From Deltaproteobacteria bacterium (GTDB lineage: Bacteria > Desulfobacterota > Desulfobacteria > Desulfobacterales > JAFDCJ01): a DNA stretch of 9,445 nt. The notes under the pieces are model-generated. The model had not been told where the DNA came from. It was given only the letters and a program-made list of their open reading frames with translations, and did not search any database. Where the stretch lies: contig JAFDDW010000206.1 in assembly GCA_019310665.1 (NCBI GenBank), forward strand, positions 1 through 9,445. Reading direction: 5' to 3'. The position numbers and the translations under genes are program-made. This document shows, in pieces, positions 1 through 6,654 of the stretch (positions are counted from its first letter, which is position 1; each line of letters starts with the position of its first letter).

Positions 1-494
1 ATTCTTCCATAACGGGCTATCTTTCCGAAGAAGAGCTAAAAGACAGTCCGGGTATTCCGACCGGGGCCCGACGCCAAAAAGGACCGGTCGCGTCCATAGA
101 GTGCCTGGAAGACATCCCCTGTAATCCCTGTGAAACCAGCTGTAATTTTGATGCCATCATTGTGGGTGAAGACATTACCAATATCCCCCATCTGGATGGA
201 GACAAATGCGTCGCCTGTCAAACCTGCGTCTATATATGTCCCGGCCAAGCCATATTTATGATTGACGAAAGCCTCCCCGAAGGCAAGGCCAGCGTGATGA
301 TGCCATACGAATACCGGCCCCTGCCGGAAAAGGGAGATGTCGTCACGGCCCTGGATCGGGCCGGACAGGAATTGGGAGATGCAAAAGTGATCGCGGTTCG
401 ACAAACCAAAAAAATGGATCAGACCGCGACGGTGACAATAGAGGTCCCCGGAGATTGGTCCATGCGGGCCAGAGCAATACGGTTAAAGGGTTGA
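1..494 (+). CDS. Two-[4Fe-4S] ferredoxin-like subunit of an amine-dehydrogenase-type complex (5' end cut)
   Basis: The reading frame is open from the window edge to TGA at 492-494. About 163 residues are visible and only a few N-terminal ones seem missing. Two cysteine clusters are seen. The first is C-x5-C-x2-C-x3-C, with codons at 102, 120, 129 and 141 and Asn where Pro is usual after the last Cys. The second is a classical C-x2-C-x2-C-x3-C-P, with codons at 207, 216, 225 and 237. The architecture (TGYLSEEEL start, IPCNPC motif, PYEYRPLPEKGD segment) matches from memory a small electron-transfer protein found next to DadA/HcnC-like FAD dehydrogenases and stand-alone BFD [2Fe-2S] proteins in anaerobes. 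Those two partners are encoded further downstream here. The inferred role is passing electrons from the flavoenzyme to an acceptor. The ferredoxin assignment is firm; the complex is inferred. Confidence 0.8.
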   Translation, partial: SSITGYLSEEELKDSPGIPTGARRQKGPVASIECLEDIPCNPCETSCNFDAIIVGEDITNIPHLDGDKCVACQTCVYICPGQAIFMIDESLPEGKASVMMPYEYRPLPEKGDVVTALDRAGQELGDAKVIAVRQTKKMDQTATVTIEVPGDWSMRARAIRLKG

Positions 495-495
495 T

Positions 496-530
496 GCGGG
501 TTGCGAGTGGCGGGTTGCGGGTTGCGGGAC
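496..530. repeat. 7-bp tandem repeat (GCGGGTT type)
   Basis: Five consecutive 7-base units, GCGGGTT / GCGAGTG / GCGGGTT / GCGGGTT / GCGGGAC, begin one base after the stop codon of the ferredoxin-like gene. They end before the gap leading to the first BMC-H gene. No coding role is visible. G-richness and position fit a neutral repeat or a transcript-end element, but no U-tract follows. Confidence 0.7.
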
Positions 531-647
531 AGCACTTTACGTGCTGGCCGAAAACTCAAAGTCTGAGGATAGAATCTGAACGAATATAGTTAGGAGCAGG
601 TTAAACAAAAAATCGAAGTTTAAATTCAAATCAGGAGGAAAAGTACA

Positions 648-926
648 ATGGCTGAACAAGCGTTGGGTATGGTAGAAACTAGAGGTATGGTAGGCGCCAT
701 TGAGGCTGCCGATGCAATGGTAAAGGCAGCTAAAGTGAAATTCGTCGGTCGGGAGTTTGTCGGCGGCGGTTTGGTAGCCGTGTTTGTGCGCGGTGATGTC
801 GGTGCGGTAAAAGCGGCTACGGATGCCGGCGGCGCAGCTGCCGAGCGGGTCGGTGAACTTGTTTCGGTGCACGTTATCCCCAGACCGCACAGTGACATCG
901 AATTTACGATCCCTAAAACCGAGTAG
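648..926 (+). CDS. BMC-H hexameric shell protein, PduA/PduJ/EutM-like
   Basis: This is a 92-residue single-domain BMC protein (Pfam BMC family), the usual length for PduA/PduJ/EutM. It is expected to form flat hexamers that tile the shell facets, with a central pore for small metabolites. Visible family features are the N-terminal ALGMVETRG strand, EAADAMVKAA helix, VRGDVGAVKAATDAG and HVIPRPH. The loop equivalent to PduA K-I-G-S-G reads F37-V-G-G-G41, so the pore lip lacks the usual Lys and Ser. The ATG is preceded by a strong AGGAGG about 8 bases upstream, which fixes the start. It is the first of three small shell genes in a row. A paralogue with a different pore loop lies at 6655-6999. 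Confidence 0.96.
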   Translation: MAEQALGMVETRGMVGAIEAADAMVKAAKVKFVGREFVGGGLVAVFVRGDVGAVKAATDAGGAAAERVGELVSVHVIPRPHSDIEFTIPKTE

Positions 927-973
927 TTCTTTAATCAGTAAGCTGCTCATAGGGCACAAATAAGGGGTTAATC

Positions 974-1285
974 ATGGCATTTAGTACGCAAATAATATCC
1001 CATCCTTCCCCGGGAGTCTTTGAATTCCTGAGGCAGCGTGTGGGTGCGGTCGGTAAAAAGATTTTTGCTGAAGCCGAGATCCCATTTGCGGCTGTGGGAC
1101 TTGTGCAAGGCAAAGTCGTAGATATGATCGCAGCTGCGGATGTGGCTGAAAAGGCGGGCAACGTCCGGGTCTTTGATTTAAAAGGAATTTGTCCACAACA
1201 TGTTACCATGATCGGTATATTTGGAGATATCGCTGATGTCGAAGCCAGTATGGCTGCCATTGAACGGGCTGATCATCTCAAATGA
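974..1285 (+). CDS. Circularly permuted BMC-H shell protein, PduU/EutS-like
   Basis: 103 residues. The N-terminal segment STQIISHPSPGVFEFL resembles the VTLAHLIANPG-K-LF region of PduU/EutS. It is followed by a BMC core (AVGLVQGKVVDMIAAADVAEKAGNVRVFDLKG and IGIFGDIADVEASMAAIE). This element order is that of the permuted BMC-H type, a minor facet component forming hexamers. Compared with Salmonella PduU, it lacks most of the N-terminal extension that builds the small beta-barrel over the pore, so its pore may be open; that is inference. It lies 47 bases after the preceding BMC-H gene, with a GGGG-containing ribosome site just before the ATG. The BMC-fold assignment is good; the permuted subtype is likely. 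Confidence 0.85.
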   Translation: MAFSTQIISHPSPGVFEFLRQRVGAVGKKIFAEAEIPFAAVGLVQGKVVDMIAAADVAEKAGNVRVFDLKGICPQHVTMIGIFGDIADVEASMAAIERADHLK

Positions 1286-1307
1286 ATATTGCTGATCGAA
1301 CCTATAC

Positions 1308-1333
1308 CCCAATTGGGTTAAAAACCAATTGGG
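1308..1333. repeat. Hairpin CCCAATTGG / CCAATTGGG
   Basis: A perfect 9-bp inverted repeat (1308-1316 and 1325-1333) with an 8-base A-rich loop sits 22 bases after the permuted BMC-H stop codon. Each arm contains the palindrome CCAATTGG. The position suits transcript termination or 3'-end protection, but no clear T-run follows, so it is listed as a structured repeat rather than a terminator. Confidence 0.6.
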
Positions 1334-1339
1334 CGTTAT

Positions 1340-1354
1340 TCCGCCGGAGGCGGA
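1340..1354. repeat. Short palindromic element TCCGCCGGAGGCGGA, copy 1
   Basis: TCCGCC and GGCGGA form a 6-bp GC-rich stem around a GGA loop. An identical 15-base copy lies at 3211-3225 in another intergenic gap. Identity of the whole unit in two gaps suggests a dispersed REP-like element. Confidence 0.65.
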
Positions 1355-1465
1355 TTATCAGTTAATAGTTTAACAGGGTACGAAATTAATTTGTAATTTC
1401 ACCAAACCTAAAATTATAGAATGAAGTTGTCATCAATTTCTAATAACGATTAACCAATAACGTCT

Positions 1466-1488
1466 AATTGAGCGTCTTTCGCTCAATT
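1466..1488. promoter_or_regulatory. Hairpin upstream of the BMC-P gene
   Basis: AATTGAGCG (1466-1474) and CGCTCAATT (1480-1488) form a perfect 9-bp stem with a TCTTT loop. It ends 13 bases before the GGAGG ribosome site of the EutN-like gene. On the mRNA it would sit directly 5' of the translation start and could act as a processing, stabilising or attenuating element. The structure is seen; the function is inference. Confidence 0.5.
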
Positions 1489-1515
1489 GGGGATTGGGGC
1501 CGGAGGGCAATCAGC

Positions 1516-1809
1516 ATGTTATTAGCCAAGGTGATCGGAAACGTATGGTCCACCAAAAAAAAGGATGCAATATCGGCCTTAAGGCTTTTGGTCATTCAGC
1601 CTTTGGGAAAAAACCTGAAGCCGGACGGTAATGTCCTGGTCGCCGCGGACGAGGTCGGCGCGGGATTTGGAGAACTGGTAATTGTCACTCAGGGCTCCCC
1701 GGCCATGCAGGCCTTTAACAAAACCGATTTAATTCCCGTGGACGCAGTGGTGGTTGGCATTGTTGATAATCTAGAAATTGCGGACGATGTCGCCGGAAAG
1801 AAAAAATGA
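1516..1809 (+). CDS. eutN: BMC-P pentameric vertex protein, EutN/CcmL family
   Basis: A 97-residue protein with the EutN/CcmL signature: MLLAKVIGNVWSTKK at the start, then LRLLVIQP, LVAADEVGAGFGELVIVTQGS and a closing VDAVVVGIVD. Such proteins form pentamers that cap shell vertices and close the compartment. The ATG at 1516 is chosen because GGAGG lies at 1502-1506 and because family members begin at this Met. A longer in-frame start at 1468 would place the 5' codons inside a hairpin and add 16 non-homologous residues. The stop codon overlaps the start of the next gene (ATGA), indicating translational coupling with the PduS-like gene. It is the only BMC-P gene in the window. Confidence 0.93.
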   Translation: MLLAKVIGNVWSTKKKDAISALRLLVIQPLGKNLKPDGNVLVAADEVGAGFGELVIVTQGSPAMQAFNKTDLIPVDAVVVGIVDNLEIADDVAGKKK

Positions 1810-3137
1810 GAGCGGATATCGTTGATAAAGTGCGGTCAGCCGGCGTTGTCGGTGCCGGCGGCGCAGGCTTTCCAACCCATGTAAAACTGCAGTTTGATGT
1901 GCAGAGGGTTCTGGCAAATGGGGCTTCCTGCGAACCACTGCTCTCCAGCGACCCTTACCTTATGGAACATCGATCAGGTCTGGTTTTAGACGGTCTGCTG
2001 ACGGCGATGGACTGCACCGGTTCCGAGAAGGGAACCATATGCCTGAAATCCAAACACGCGAGGGCACTGGCCGCACTGAAAGATAAAATCTTAGAAAATG
2101 GATACGCCGGTCGAATCGACGTGTTCGAGCTAGAGGATTTTTATCCGGCCGGGGACGAGTTTATTCTGGTCAACGAAGTCCTGGGAAAAATCGTGCCCGA
2201 AGGGGGAATCCCCCTGAATGTGCAGGTGGTCGTCAGCAATGTGGAATCGCTGTTAAATATTTCCCGGGCCATGGCAGGCACACCGGTTACCGATCGTTAT
2301 CTGACTGTATGCGGCGAAGTCAACCAACCGGTTATCTGTAAAATTCCGATCGGCACTCCTGTTAGCGCCGCAATTGAGCTGGCCGGAGGTCCTAAAATTT
2401 CTGATTATGGCATTGTAATGGGGGGGCCCATGATGGGCAAAGTCCTTACTGACGGTTCTGAACCAATCACAAAAACCACCAGCGGCATAATCGTCTTACC
2501 CCCGAACCACAACGTCATCCGCGATAAACGCCGAAGCCTGGACCAGATGCGATTTATCGCCAAATCAGCCTGCACCCAGTGCTCACGGTGTACGGATCTT
2601 TGTCCGCGCTATCTGATCGGACATGCCCTGGAGCCACACAAGATCATGAGGCATCTGGCCTATAATCCGGGAATGACCGGCGAGGTCCTGGAAGATGCGC
2701 TGATTTGCTCGGAATGCGGGGTCTGCGAAAAATTCGCCTGTCCCATGATGCTCTCCCCGCGGGAGATTAACGCCGCCGTCAAGCAGAAACTGCTCAAAGA
2801 CGGCATCAAACGAGAACCCAAGCGTGAAACCTATCAGGTATCAATTTTTAACGATACACGTAAAATTCCGATCAAGCGTCTGATGGAGAGACTTGCGGTG
2901 GCTAATTACGATACCCATCCACCGTTTTATGAGGGCAAAATCCAGGTAAAGAAAGTCAGCATCCCGTTGCAGCAGCATTTGGGAGGGCCGGCGCTGCCGG
3001 TGATCAAGGCCGGAGATCGCGTGAAAAAAGGGGACCTGATCGGTGAAATTCCGGAAGGCGCCCTGGGCGCAAGGGTTCATACCAGCATCGATGGCGTCGT
3101 GGAGTCGGTGAGTGACAAAGTTGTCATAAAGCAATGA
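1806..3137 (+). CDS. pduS: PduS-like flavin/[4Fe-4S] oxidoreductase (RnfC-related)
   Basis: 443 residues, close to PduS length. The glycine-rich nucleotide/FMN motif GAGGAGFPT (about residues 16-24) opens the protein. A central SLBB-like region follows (near TVCGEVNQPVICKIPIGTP), then two ferredoxin motifs: C256-x2-C259-x2-C262-x3-C266-P and C301-x2-C304-x2-C307-x4-C312-P. The C-terminus (VIKAGDRVKKGDLIGEIPEG) resembles a lipoyl-like barrel-sandwich. In the propanediol compartment, PduS is a cobalamin reductase bound to PduT; related RnfC proteins are NADH-linked electron carriers. No B12 enzyme is seen here, so a general electron-exit role is more likely. It overlaps the BMC-P gene by 4 bases and precedes the PduT-like gene by 203 bases. 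Confidence 0.92.
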   Translation: MRADIVDKVRSAGVVGAGGAGFPTHVKLQFDVQRVLANGASCEPLLSSDPYLMEHRSGLVLDGLLTAMDCTGSEKGTICLKSKHARALAALKDKILENGYAGRIDVFELEDFYPAGDEFILVNEVLGKIVPEGGIPLNVQVVVSNVESLLNISRAMAGTPVTDRYLTVCGEVNQPVICKIPIGTPVSAAIELAGGPKISDYGIVMGGPMMGKVLTDGSEPITKTTSGIIVLPPNHNVIRDKRRSLDQMRFIAKSACTQCSRCTDLCPRYLIGHALEPHKIMRHLAYNPGMTGEVLEDALICSECGVCEKFACPMMLSPREINAAVKQKLLKDGIKREPKRETYQVSIFNDTRKIPIKRLMERLAVANYDTHPPFYEGKIQVKKVSIPLQQHLGGPALPVIKAGDRVKKGDLIGEIPEGALGARVHTSIDGVVESVSDKVVIKQ

Positions 3138-3210
3138 ACGAGAATGTAAGTTGGCAATAACAAGATAAAATTGAGGAAACGTTTTCGACTTGACCTATAT
3201 ATAAAATGGA

Positions 3211-3225
3211 TCCGCCGGAGGCGGA
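3211..3225. repeat. Short palindromic element TCCGCCGGAGGCGGA, copy 2
   Basis: Identical to the 15-base element at 1340-1354, with a 6-bp stem and GGA loop. It lies in the gap between the PduS-like and PduT-like genes, just before a TTTAGGCA-type repeat. Confidence 0.65.
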
Positions 3226-3230
3226 CCTTA

Positions 3231-3268
3231 ACTTTAGGCAATTTAGGCATTTTAAACTTTAGGCATTT
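3231..3268. repeat. TTTAGGCA-type intergenic repeat, copy 1
   Basis: Three TTTAGGCA units lie in the gap upstream of the PduT-like gene. The same unit cluster recurs at 7193-7241 and 9325-9383, each time between genes of this locus. This copy lacks the upstream ATAGACAG half shared by the other two. Confidence 0.65.
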
Positions 3269-3340
3269 CTTCGAGCATAGTTAATCTTATTTCAGAGAAT
3301 TAACTAGCTAAATCCCGCCAGCCCGGGATAGGAAAGGAAA

Positions 3341-3892
3341 ATGGAACTTAAAGCCATCGCCATGATCGAACTCAACAGCATCGCCAAAGGGGTGCAGACG
3401 GCCGATGAGATGTTAAAAACCGCCGATGTCGATCTTGTCATGGCCCAACCGATTTGTGCCGGTAAATATATGGTACTGGTATCCGGTGATGTGGATTCGG
3501 TGGAGCGCGCCTCGGAAGTCGGCAAAGAGAATGCCGGGGAATTTCTGGTGGATGATTTTGTTATCCCCAACGTTCATTCTTCTGTATTTCCGGCGCTGAC
3601 AGCCACTACCCGGATTCAGGACATCGATTCCCTGGCCGTCATCGAAACCTTCTCGGTGGCCTCTTCCATCATGGCCGCCGATGCCGCTGTTAAAGCAGCC
3701 GATGTGGACATCATTGAGATTCGATGTGCAACGGGTCTGGGCGGTAAATCATTCCTTTACCTGACCGGTGATGTTTCATCGATAAATTCAGCGGTCGAGG
3801 CCGGCATTGATGTGTTGCGCGGTACCGGACTGATATTGAGTCACGTGGTCATCCCCTCTCCCAGTCGGGACTTAGGCCGGTGTATTTTATGA
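3341..3892 (+). CDS. pduT: PduT-like tandem-domain BMC-T shell protein with probable pore [4Fe-4S] cluster
   Basis: 183 residues made of two BMC domains, roughly residues 4-90 (AIAMIELNSIAKGVQTADEML) and 95-180 (LAVIETFSVASSIMAADAAV). It forms pseudohexameric trimers in the shell facet. In the first-domain pore loop, Cys39 (QPICAGKY) matches Cys38 of Salmonella PduT, which supplies one ligand per subunit to a [4Fe-4S] cluster in the central pore. A neighbouring PduS-like gene supports the same electron-transfer pairing. A purine-rich site (GGAAAGGA) precedes the ATG. The 3' end overlaps the EutJ-like gene. The family call is firm; the cluster is inferred from the conserved Cys and the neighbour. 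Confidence 0.93.
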   Translation: MELKAIAMIELNSIAKGVQTADEMLKTADVDLVMAQPICAGKYMVLVSGDVDSVERASEVGKENAGEFLVDDFVIPNVHSSVFPALTATTRIQDIDSLAVIETFSVASSIMAADAAVKAADVDIIEIRCATGLGGKSFLYLTGDVSSINSAVEAGIDVLRGTGLILSHVVIPSPSRDLGRCIL

Positions 3893-4722
3893 CGACTCCC
3901 GGATTAGATTTAGACAAGCTTGTTAATCAACCGGAAAACTGGAATTTTTCCGACGCCCGGCAGTTGTATGCCGGGGTTGATCTGGGAACTTATAAAGCCA
4001 TAACGATAATAATAGATGAAACCGGTAAACCCCGCGCCGCCAGAATGCGAAGGGCTAAGGTGGTTCGCAGCGGTTTGATCGTGGATTATGCCGGCGCCCA
4101 AAATATTGTCAGCGAAATGATTAAGGAAATGCGGGCGGCCAGTCAGCTTCCGATTGAAAAAGGGGCTACCTCCTATCCGCCGCAAACGGAGTACGCCAAC
4201 ATCGATGCCACCCGCTACATTTTAGAAGGTGTGGGATTGGAAGTTTTAAATGTTTTAGACGAACCCACAGCGGCCAATCAGATTCTGAAACTGGAAAACG
4301 GGGCCATTGTGGATGTGGGGGTCGGAACAACGGGAATCGCGGTGATCAAAGACGGCAAGATTGTTTTTGCGGACGATGAAGCCACCGGCGGTGTGCACCT
4401 GTCGTTGGTATTGGCCGGCAACTACAAAATCAGCTATGAGGAAGCTGAAGAAGTAAAGATCGACCATCAAAAAAGTCATGAGATACTTCCGATCGTGCGG
4501 CCGGTAATCGAAAAGATAGCCAGTATCGTGGACGCCTGCCTGCAGCAATTTAATGATTTAACCGAAGTCTGTCTGGTGGGTGGAACCTGCGAACTGGAAG
4601 GCTTTACCGAGATTGTTCAAAAAGCCTTGAGCATTAAGACCTTTCGACCTGAATTTCCCCAGTTCACGACACCACTGGGGATTGCCCTTTCGTGTCTGGA
4701 TGAAAACGGGGGCCACAGTTAA
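3889..4722 (+). CDS. eutJ: EutJ-like Hsp70/actin-fold protein
   Basis: 277 residues, matching EutJ (about 280). ATPase-core motifs are visible: GVDLGT (residues 29-34), ATSYPP, LDEPTAAN (123-130), VDVGVGTTG (141-149), DEATGG and the late LVGGTCELEG. EutJ is the DnaK-like protein of ethanolamine compartments. It lacks the Hsp70 substrate-binding domain, and its proposed role is chaperoning or assembly of cargo. Salmonella EutJ reads DIGGGTTG at phosphate loop 2; here the second Gly is Val145, a possible activity change. The ATG at 3889 is preferred because it overlaps the PduT stop (ATGA), the coupling also seen upstream; an in-frame ATG at 3880 would add three residues. Confidence 0.9.
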   Translation: MTTPGLDLDKLVNQPENWNFSDARQLYAGVDLGTYKAITIIIDETGKPRAARMRRAKVVRSGLIVDYAGAQNIVSEMIKEMRAASQLPIEKGATSYPPQTEYANIDATRYILEGVGLEVLNVLDEPTAANQILKLENGAIVDVGVGTTGIAVIKDGKIVFADDEATGGVHLSLVLAGNYKISYEEAEEVKIDHQKSHEILPIVRPVIEKIASIVDACLQQFNDLTEVCLVGGTCELEGFTEIVQKALSIKTFRPEFPQFTTPLGIALSCLDENGGHS

Positions 4723-4735
4723 GCTGCAATTAATG

Positions 4736-4787
4736 GGGATTAAAAGCTATTGGTGATTGGCCCATAGTTTAGGGGGTAATTAATCCC
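4736..4787 (+). terminator. Possible weak terminator after the EutJ-like gene
   Basis: GGGATTAA (4736-4743) and TTAATCCC (4780-4787) can form an 8-bp stem with a long 36-base loop. The stem is followed by GTTTTCATATTTT. The long loop and interrupted T-run make this a weak candidate, but it lies immediately after a coupled gene group and before a 170-base gap. Confidence 0.25.
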
Positions 4788-4819
4788 GTTTTCATATTTT
4801 ACTAGTAATAGAATGATAG

Positions 4820-4886
4820 AATAATGCATTTTACAAGTTCAAATAACTGATAACAAATAACTATTAACTCATAACTATGCATTATT
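4820..4886. repeat. AATAATGCAT inverted repeat in the gap before the flavoprotein gene
   Basis: AATAATGCAT (4820-4829) and ATGCATTATT (4877-4886) are a perfect 10-bp inverted repeat with a 47-base spacer. The spacer is A/T-rich and contains irregular TAACAAATAACTATTAACTC-type repeats. It lies about 70 bases before the flavoprotein start. It could be an operator or structured leader; nothing in the sequence decides between them. Confidence 0.4.
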
Positions 4887-4956
4887 TATTCAAATGGAAA
4901 GTAATAGTATCAAGGTTTAAGGCGATGACCTGCTTTGCCAACAAGGAACAGTCGCT

Positions 4957-5755
4957 ATGCAAAAAGAGGTGATCAGCAAAATGGTGCGGGAAGTTCTGCA
5001 GGAAAAAGGATTGCTGAACCGCCCGACCGGAAAAGCGGTTCCAAATCGCATCCAACGTGACCGGTCAACACCGGCAGTACTGAACGTCTTCCATCCGGGG
5101 GTCCCTGGAACAGGTCCGGTTAATTGAAGCCATTGCTGCCAGATCCAGTATATTTACGGTGAATTCTGCGCGCTCCTGGGTATGCGGTGAGGATGTCAGA
5201 GAAAAAGCCGGCAGCCGGTGCATTCTCGATACTGTTAAACCGGAAGGGCTCGAAAAAGCCCTGCAAAAAGCGGATATCCTGGTTTTACCGACGTTCTGCT
5301 TTAAGACAGCCGCTAAAGTGGCGCGCCTGATCGGCGATGACCAGGAAAGCACCATCGTGCTGTCAGCACTGATCCAGGACAAACCGGTCCTGGCCACCAA
5401 CGATGGCTTCACTTTGCTCAATACCCTTTCTAACAAAGGGATACAAGATGAGATTAAACGGATACTGGCCAAACTGGAAAGTTTCGGTATGATCTTCTGT
5501 AAAACAAATCAACTGGCCGCGACCTTTCAAAAAATTATGACCGGCAGCAATAAATCTGTCCCTTCCGAAACTAAAAAAGAGTCCGATAATCAGACAGCAC
5601 CTGGTCGTACGCTGATTACTGCCAAAGATATCCGGATGGCCGCAGATAATAATCAAGATGTGATTACGCTGGCCCCCGGTGGACTCATCACCCCTTTGGC
5701 CAGAGATCAGGCCAGGGAATATGCAATTAGAATTGTCCGGGCAGGCACAAATTAA
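4957..5755 (+). pseudogene. Flavoprotein-family BMC protein with EutQ-N-like tail, interrupted by a frameshift
   Basis: From ATG 4957 (AAGGA site 5' of it) the frame runs to a TGA at 5125-5127. The homologous continuation is one frame over and is open to TAA at 5755. The switch falls at a run of five G (5097-5101); dropping one G joins the reading into about 265 residues. The N-terminus QKEVISKMVREVLQEKG looks like an amphipathic encapsulation peptide. The middle (ADILVLPTFCFKTAAKVARLIGD, then LIQDKPVLAT) resembles the Flavoprotein family (PF02441), FMN-binding proteins related to phosphopantothenoylcysteine decarboxylase. The last 45 residues (LITAKDIR, GLITPLARDQARE) resemble the EutQ N-terminus. 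Its reaction is unknown. The break may be a sequencing error, since codon pattern is kept on both sides. Confidence 0.75.
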
Positions 5756-5887
5756 CATCGAACACTGAAAGGATGAACACCCTCCTGCCATGCATAGTGC
5801 GATGGGTTGGTGTAAACATGGATATATAAAAAAAATGGTTAAATGGTCTCACACCGGTTTCAAGGCATTGCGGGCAGGTCGAACGTC

Positions 5888-5902
5888 CAACATCGAATGT
5901 TG
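5888..5902. repeat. Small hairpin CAACATCGAATGTTG
   Basis: CAACAT and ATGTTG form a 6-bp stem around CGA, in the 244-base gap between the flavoprotein and the stacking BMC-T gene. A degenerate partial copy (TAACATCGAACACTGAA) starts at the flavoprotein stop codon. The rest of the gap shows no convincing gene or promoter. Confidence 0.45.
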
Positions 5903-5999
5903 AATAGGAAAAGATGAAGAAACAGAAGAATTAATTAAGATTTTCACTAACACTTGGACCATTAATGATGGATCAACGAACTACTGAGGAGATTAAAGA

Positions 6000-6617
6000 A
6001 TGGCCGAGCTAAGAGCCTACTGTCATATAGATCGCATGCAACCGCAGTTTGCGTCCTTATTTTCCAGCTCCTGCCGGGGGTTTTTAGCGGTGGAGGGGAT
6101 GGCATCGCTTTTTGTCGAGGTTTTGCCGGGTGTTGAAATTAATCGTCTGGCCGATATCTCCCTCAAGGTCACCAATTCAAAACCGGGCGAAATGATAGTG
6201 GAAAGACGTTACGGTATGATGGAGATTCACTCCTTTGAACGCGAAGAGATCTTGCATGCCGGGCAGATGATTCTGGAAGAACTTGGCCTCAAAGAAGAAG
6301 ATCGCATGGCACCCAGCATCCTGTCGGCCAGTATCATTAATAAAATAGATCCTTACCAGGCCGTCATCATCAATCGTAACAGCAAGGGCATGCTGATATT
6401 GGGTGGCGACGACGTCTATTTACTGGAGGTCACGCCGGCCGCTTACTCTTCCATTGCCGCCAACGAGGCAGAAAAACACTGCGATGTCCGGCTGGTCGAC
6501 ATACGTTTTTTCGGAGCTGCCGGCCGCATTTATTTGGCCGGCACCGAATCTGAAGTCCAGGCGGCGGCTGAAAAAATCGTTACAACACTGAATGAGTTGA
6601 AGGGACGGAAGCAGTGA
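6000..6617 (+). CDS. Stacking tandem-domain BMC-T shell protein (BMC-TD, CsoS1D/HO_5816-like)
   Basis: 205 residues with two divergent BMC domains. The first covers about residues 3-95 (LRAYCHIDRMQPQF, GFLAVEGMASLFVEVLPGVEINRLADISLK, VERRYGMMEIHSF). The second covers about 115-200 (YLLEVTPAAYSSIAANEAEKHCDVRLVDIRFFGAAGRIYLAGTE). This pattern is that of the trimers typified by carboxysomal CsoS1D and the Haliangium ochraceum BMC-T2/T3 proteins. Those trimers can stack face to face and have a large pore that opens and closes. The E68-R69 pair matches the Glu-Arg gating pair of CsoS1D. A GAGGAG site lies 8 bases before the ATG. The BMC-H gene at 6655 follows 37 bases later. It could pass bulky substrates or cofactors (inference). 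Confidence 0.9.
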   Translation: MAELRAYCHIDRMQPQFASLFSSSCRGFLAVEGMASLFVEVLPGVEINRLADISLKVTNSKPGEMIVERRYGMMEIHSFEREEILHAGQMILEELGLKEEDRMAPSILSASIINKIDPYQAVIINRNSKGMLILGGDDVYLLEVTPAAYSSIAANEAEKHCDVRLVDIRFFGAAGRIYLAGTESEVQAAAEKIVTTLNELKGRKQ

Positions 6618-6654
6618 TTAAACTGAGAGCTAAACCTCAATTCGGAGAATTATC

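Noticed and set aside
1468..1515. Longer N-terminus for the BMC-P gene starting at 1468
   Set aside because: It would begin inside a perfect hairpin and add residues unlike any EutN/CcmL protein. The ATG at 1516 has a well-placed GGAGG and the family's usual start.
3190..3210. Promoter-like TTGACC followed by TATATATAAA
   Set aside because: The two boxes are nearly adjacent, far from the roughly 17-base spacing of a housekeeping promoter, so it cannot be supported.
3304..3570. Minus-strand frame over the PduT-like gene
   Set aside because: A shadow of the strong BMC-T coding sequence, rich in Ser as expected from the reverse of the Ala/Asp-rich frame.
3880..3888. Earlier ATG for the EutJ-like gene
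   Set aside because: Possible, but the ATG at 3889 gives the 4-base ATGA overlap seen at the BMC-P/PduS junction. No clear ribosome site favours 3880.
5363..5791. 142-codon frame on the minus strand
   Set aside because: It is antisense to the flavoprotein gene, whose homology is clear; the minus-strand translation has no family features.
5790..5903. Small 37-residue open frame between the flavoprotein and stacking BMC-T genes
   Set aside because: No ribosome site, no recognisable motif, and its 3' end runs into a repeat hairpin.
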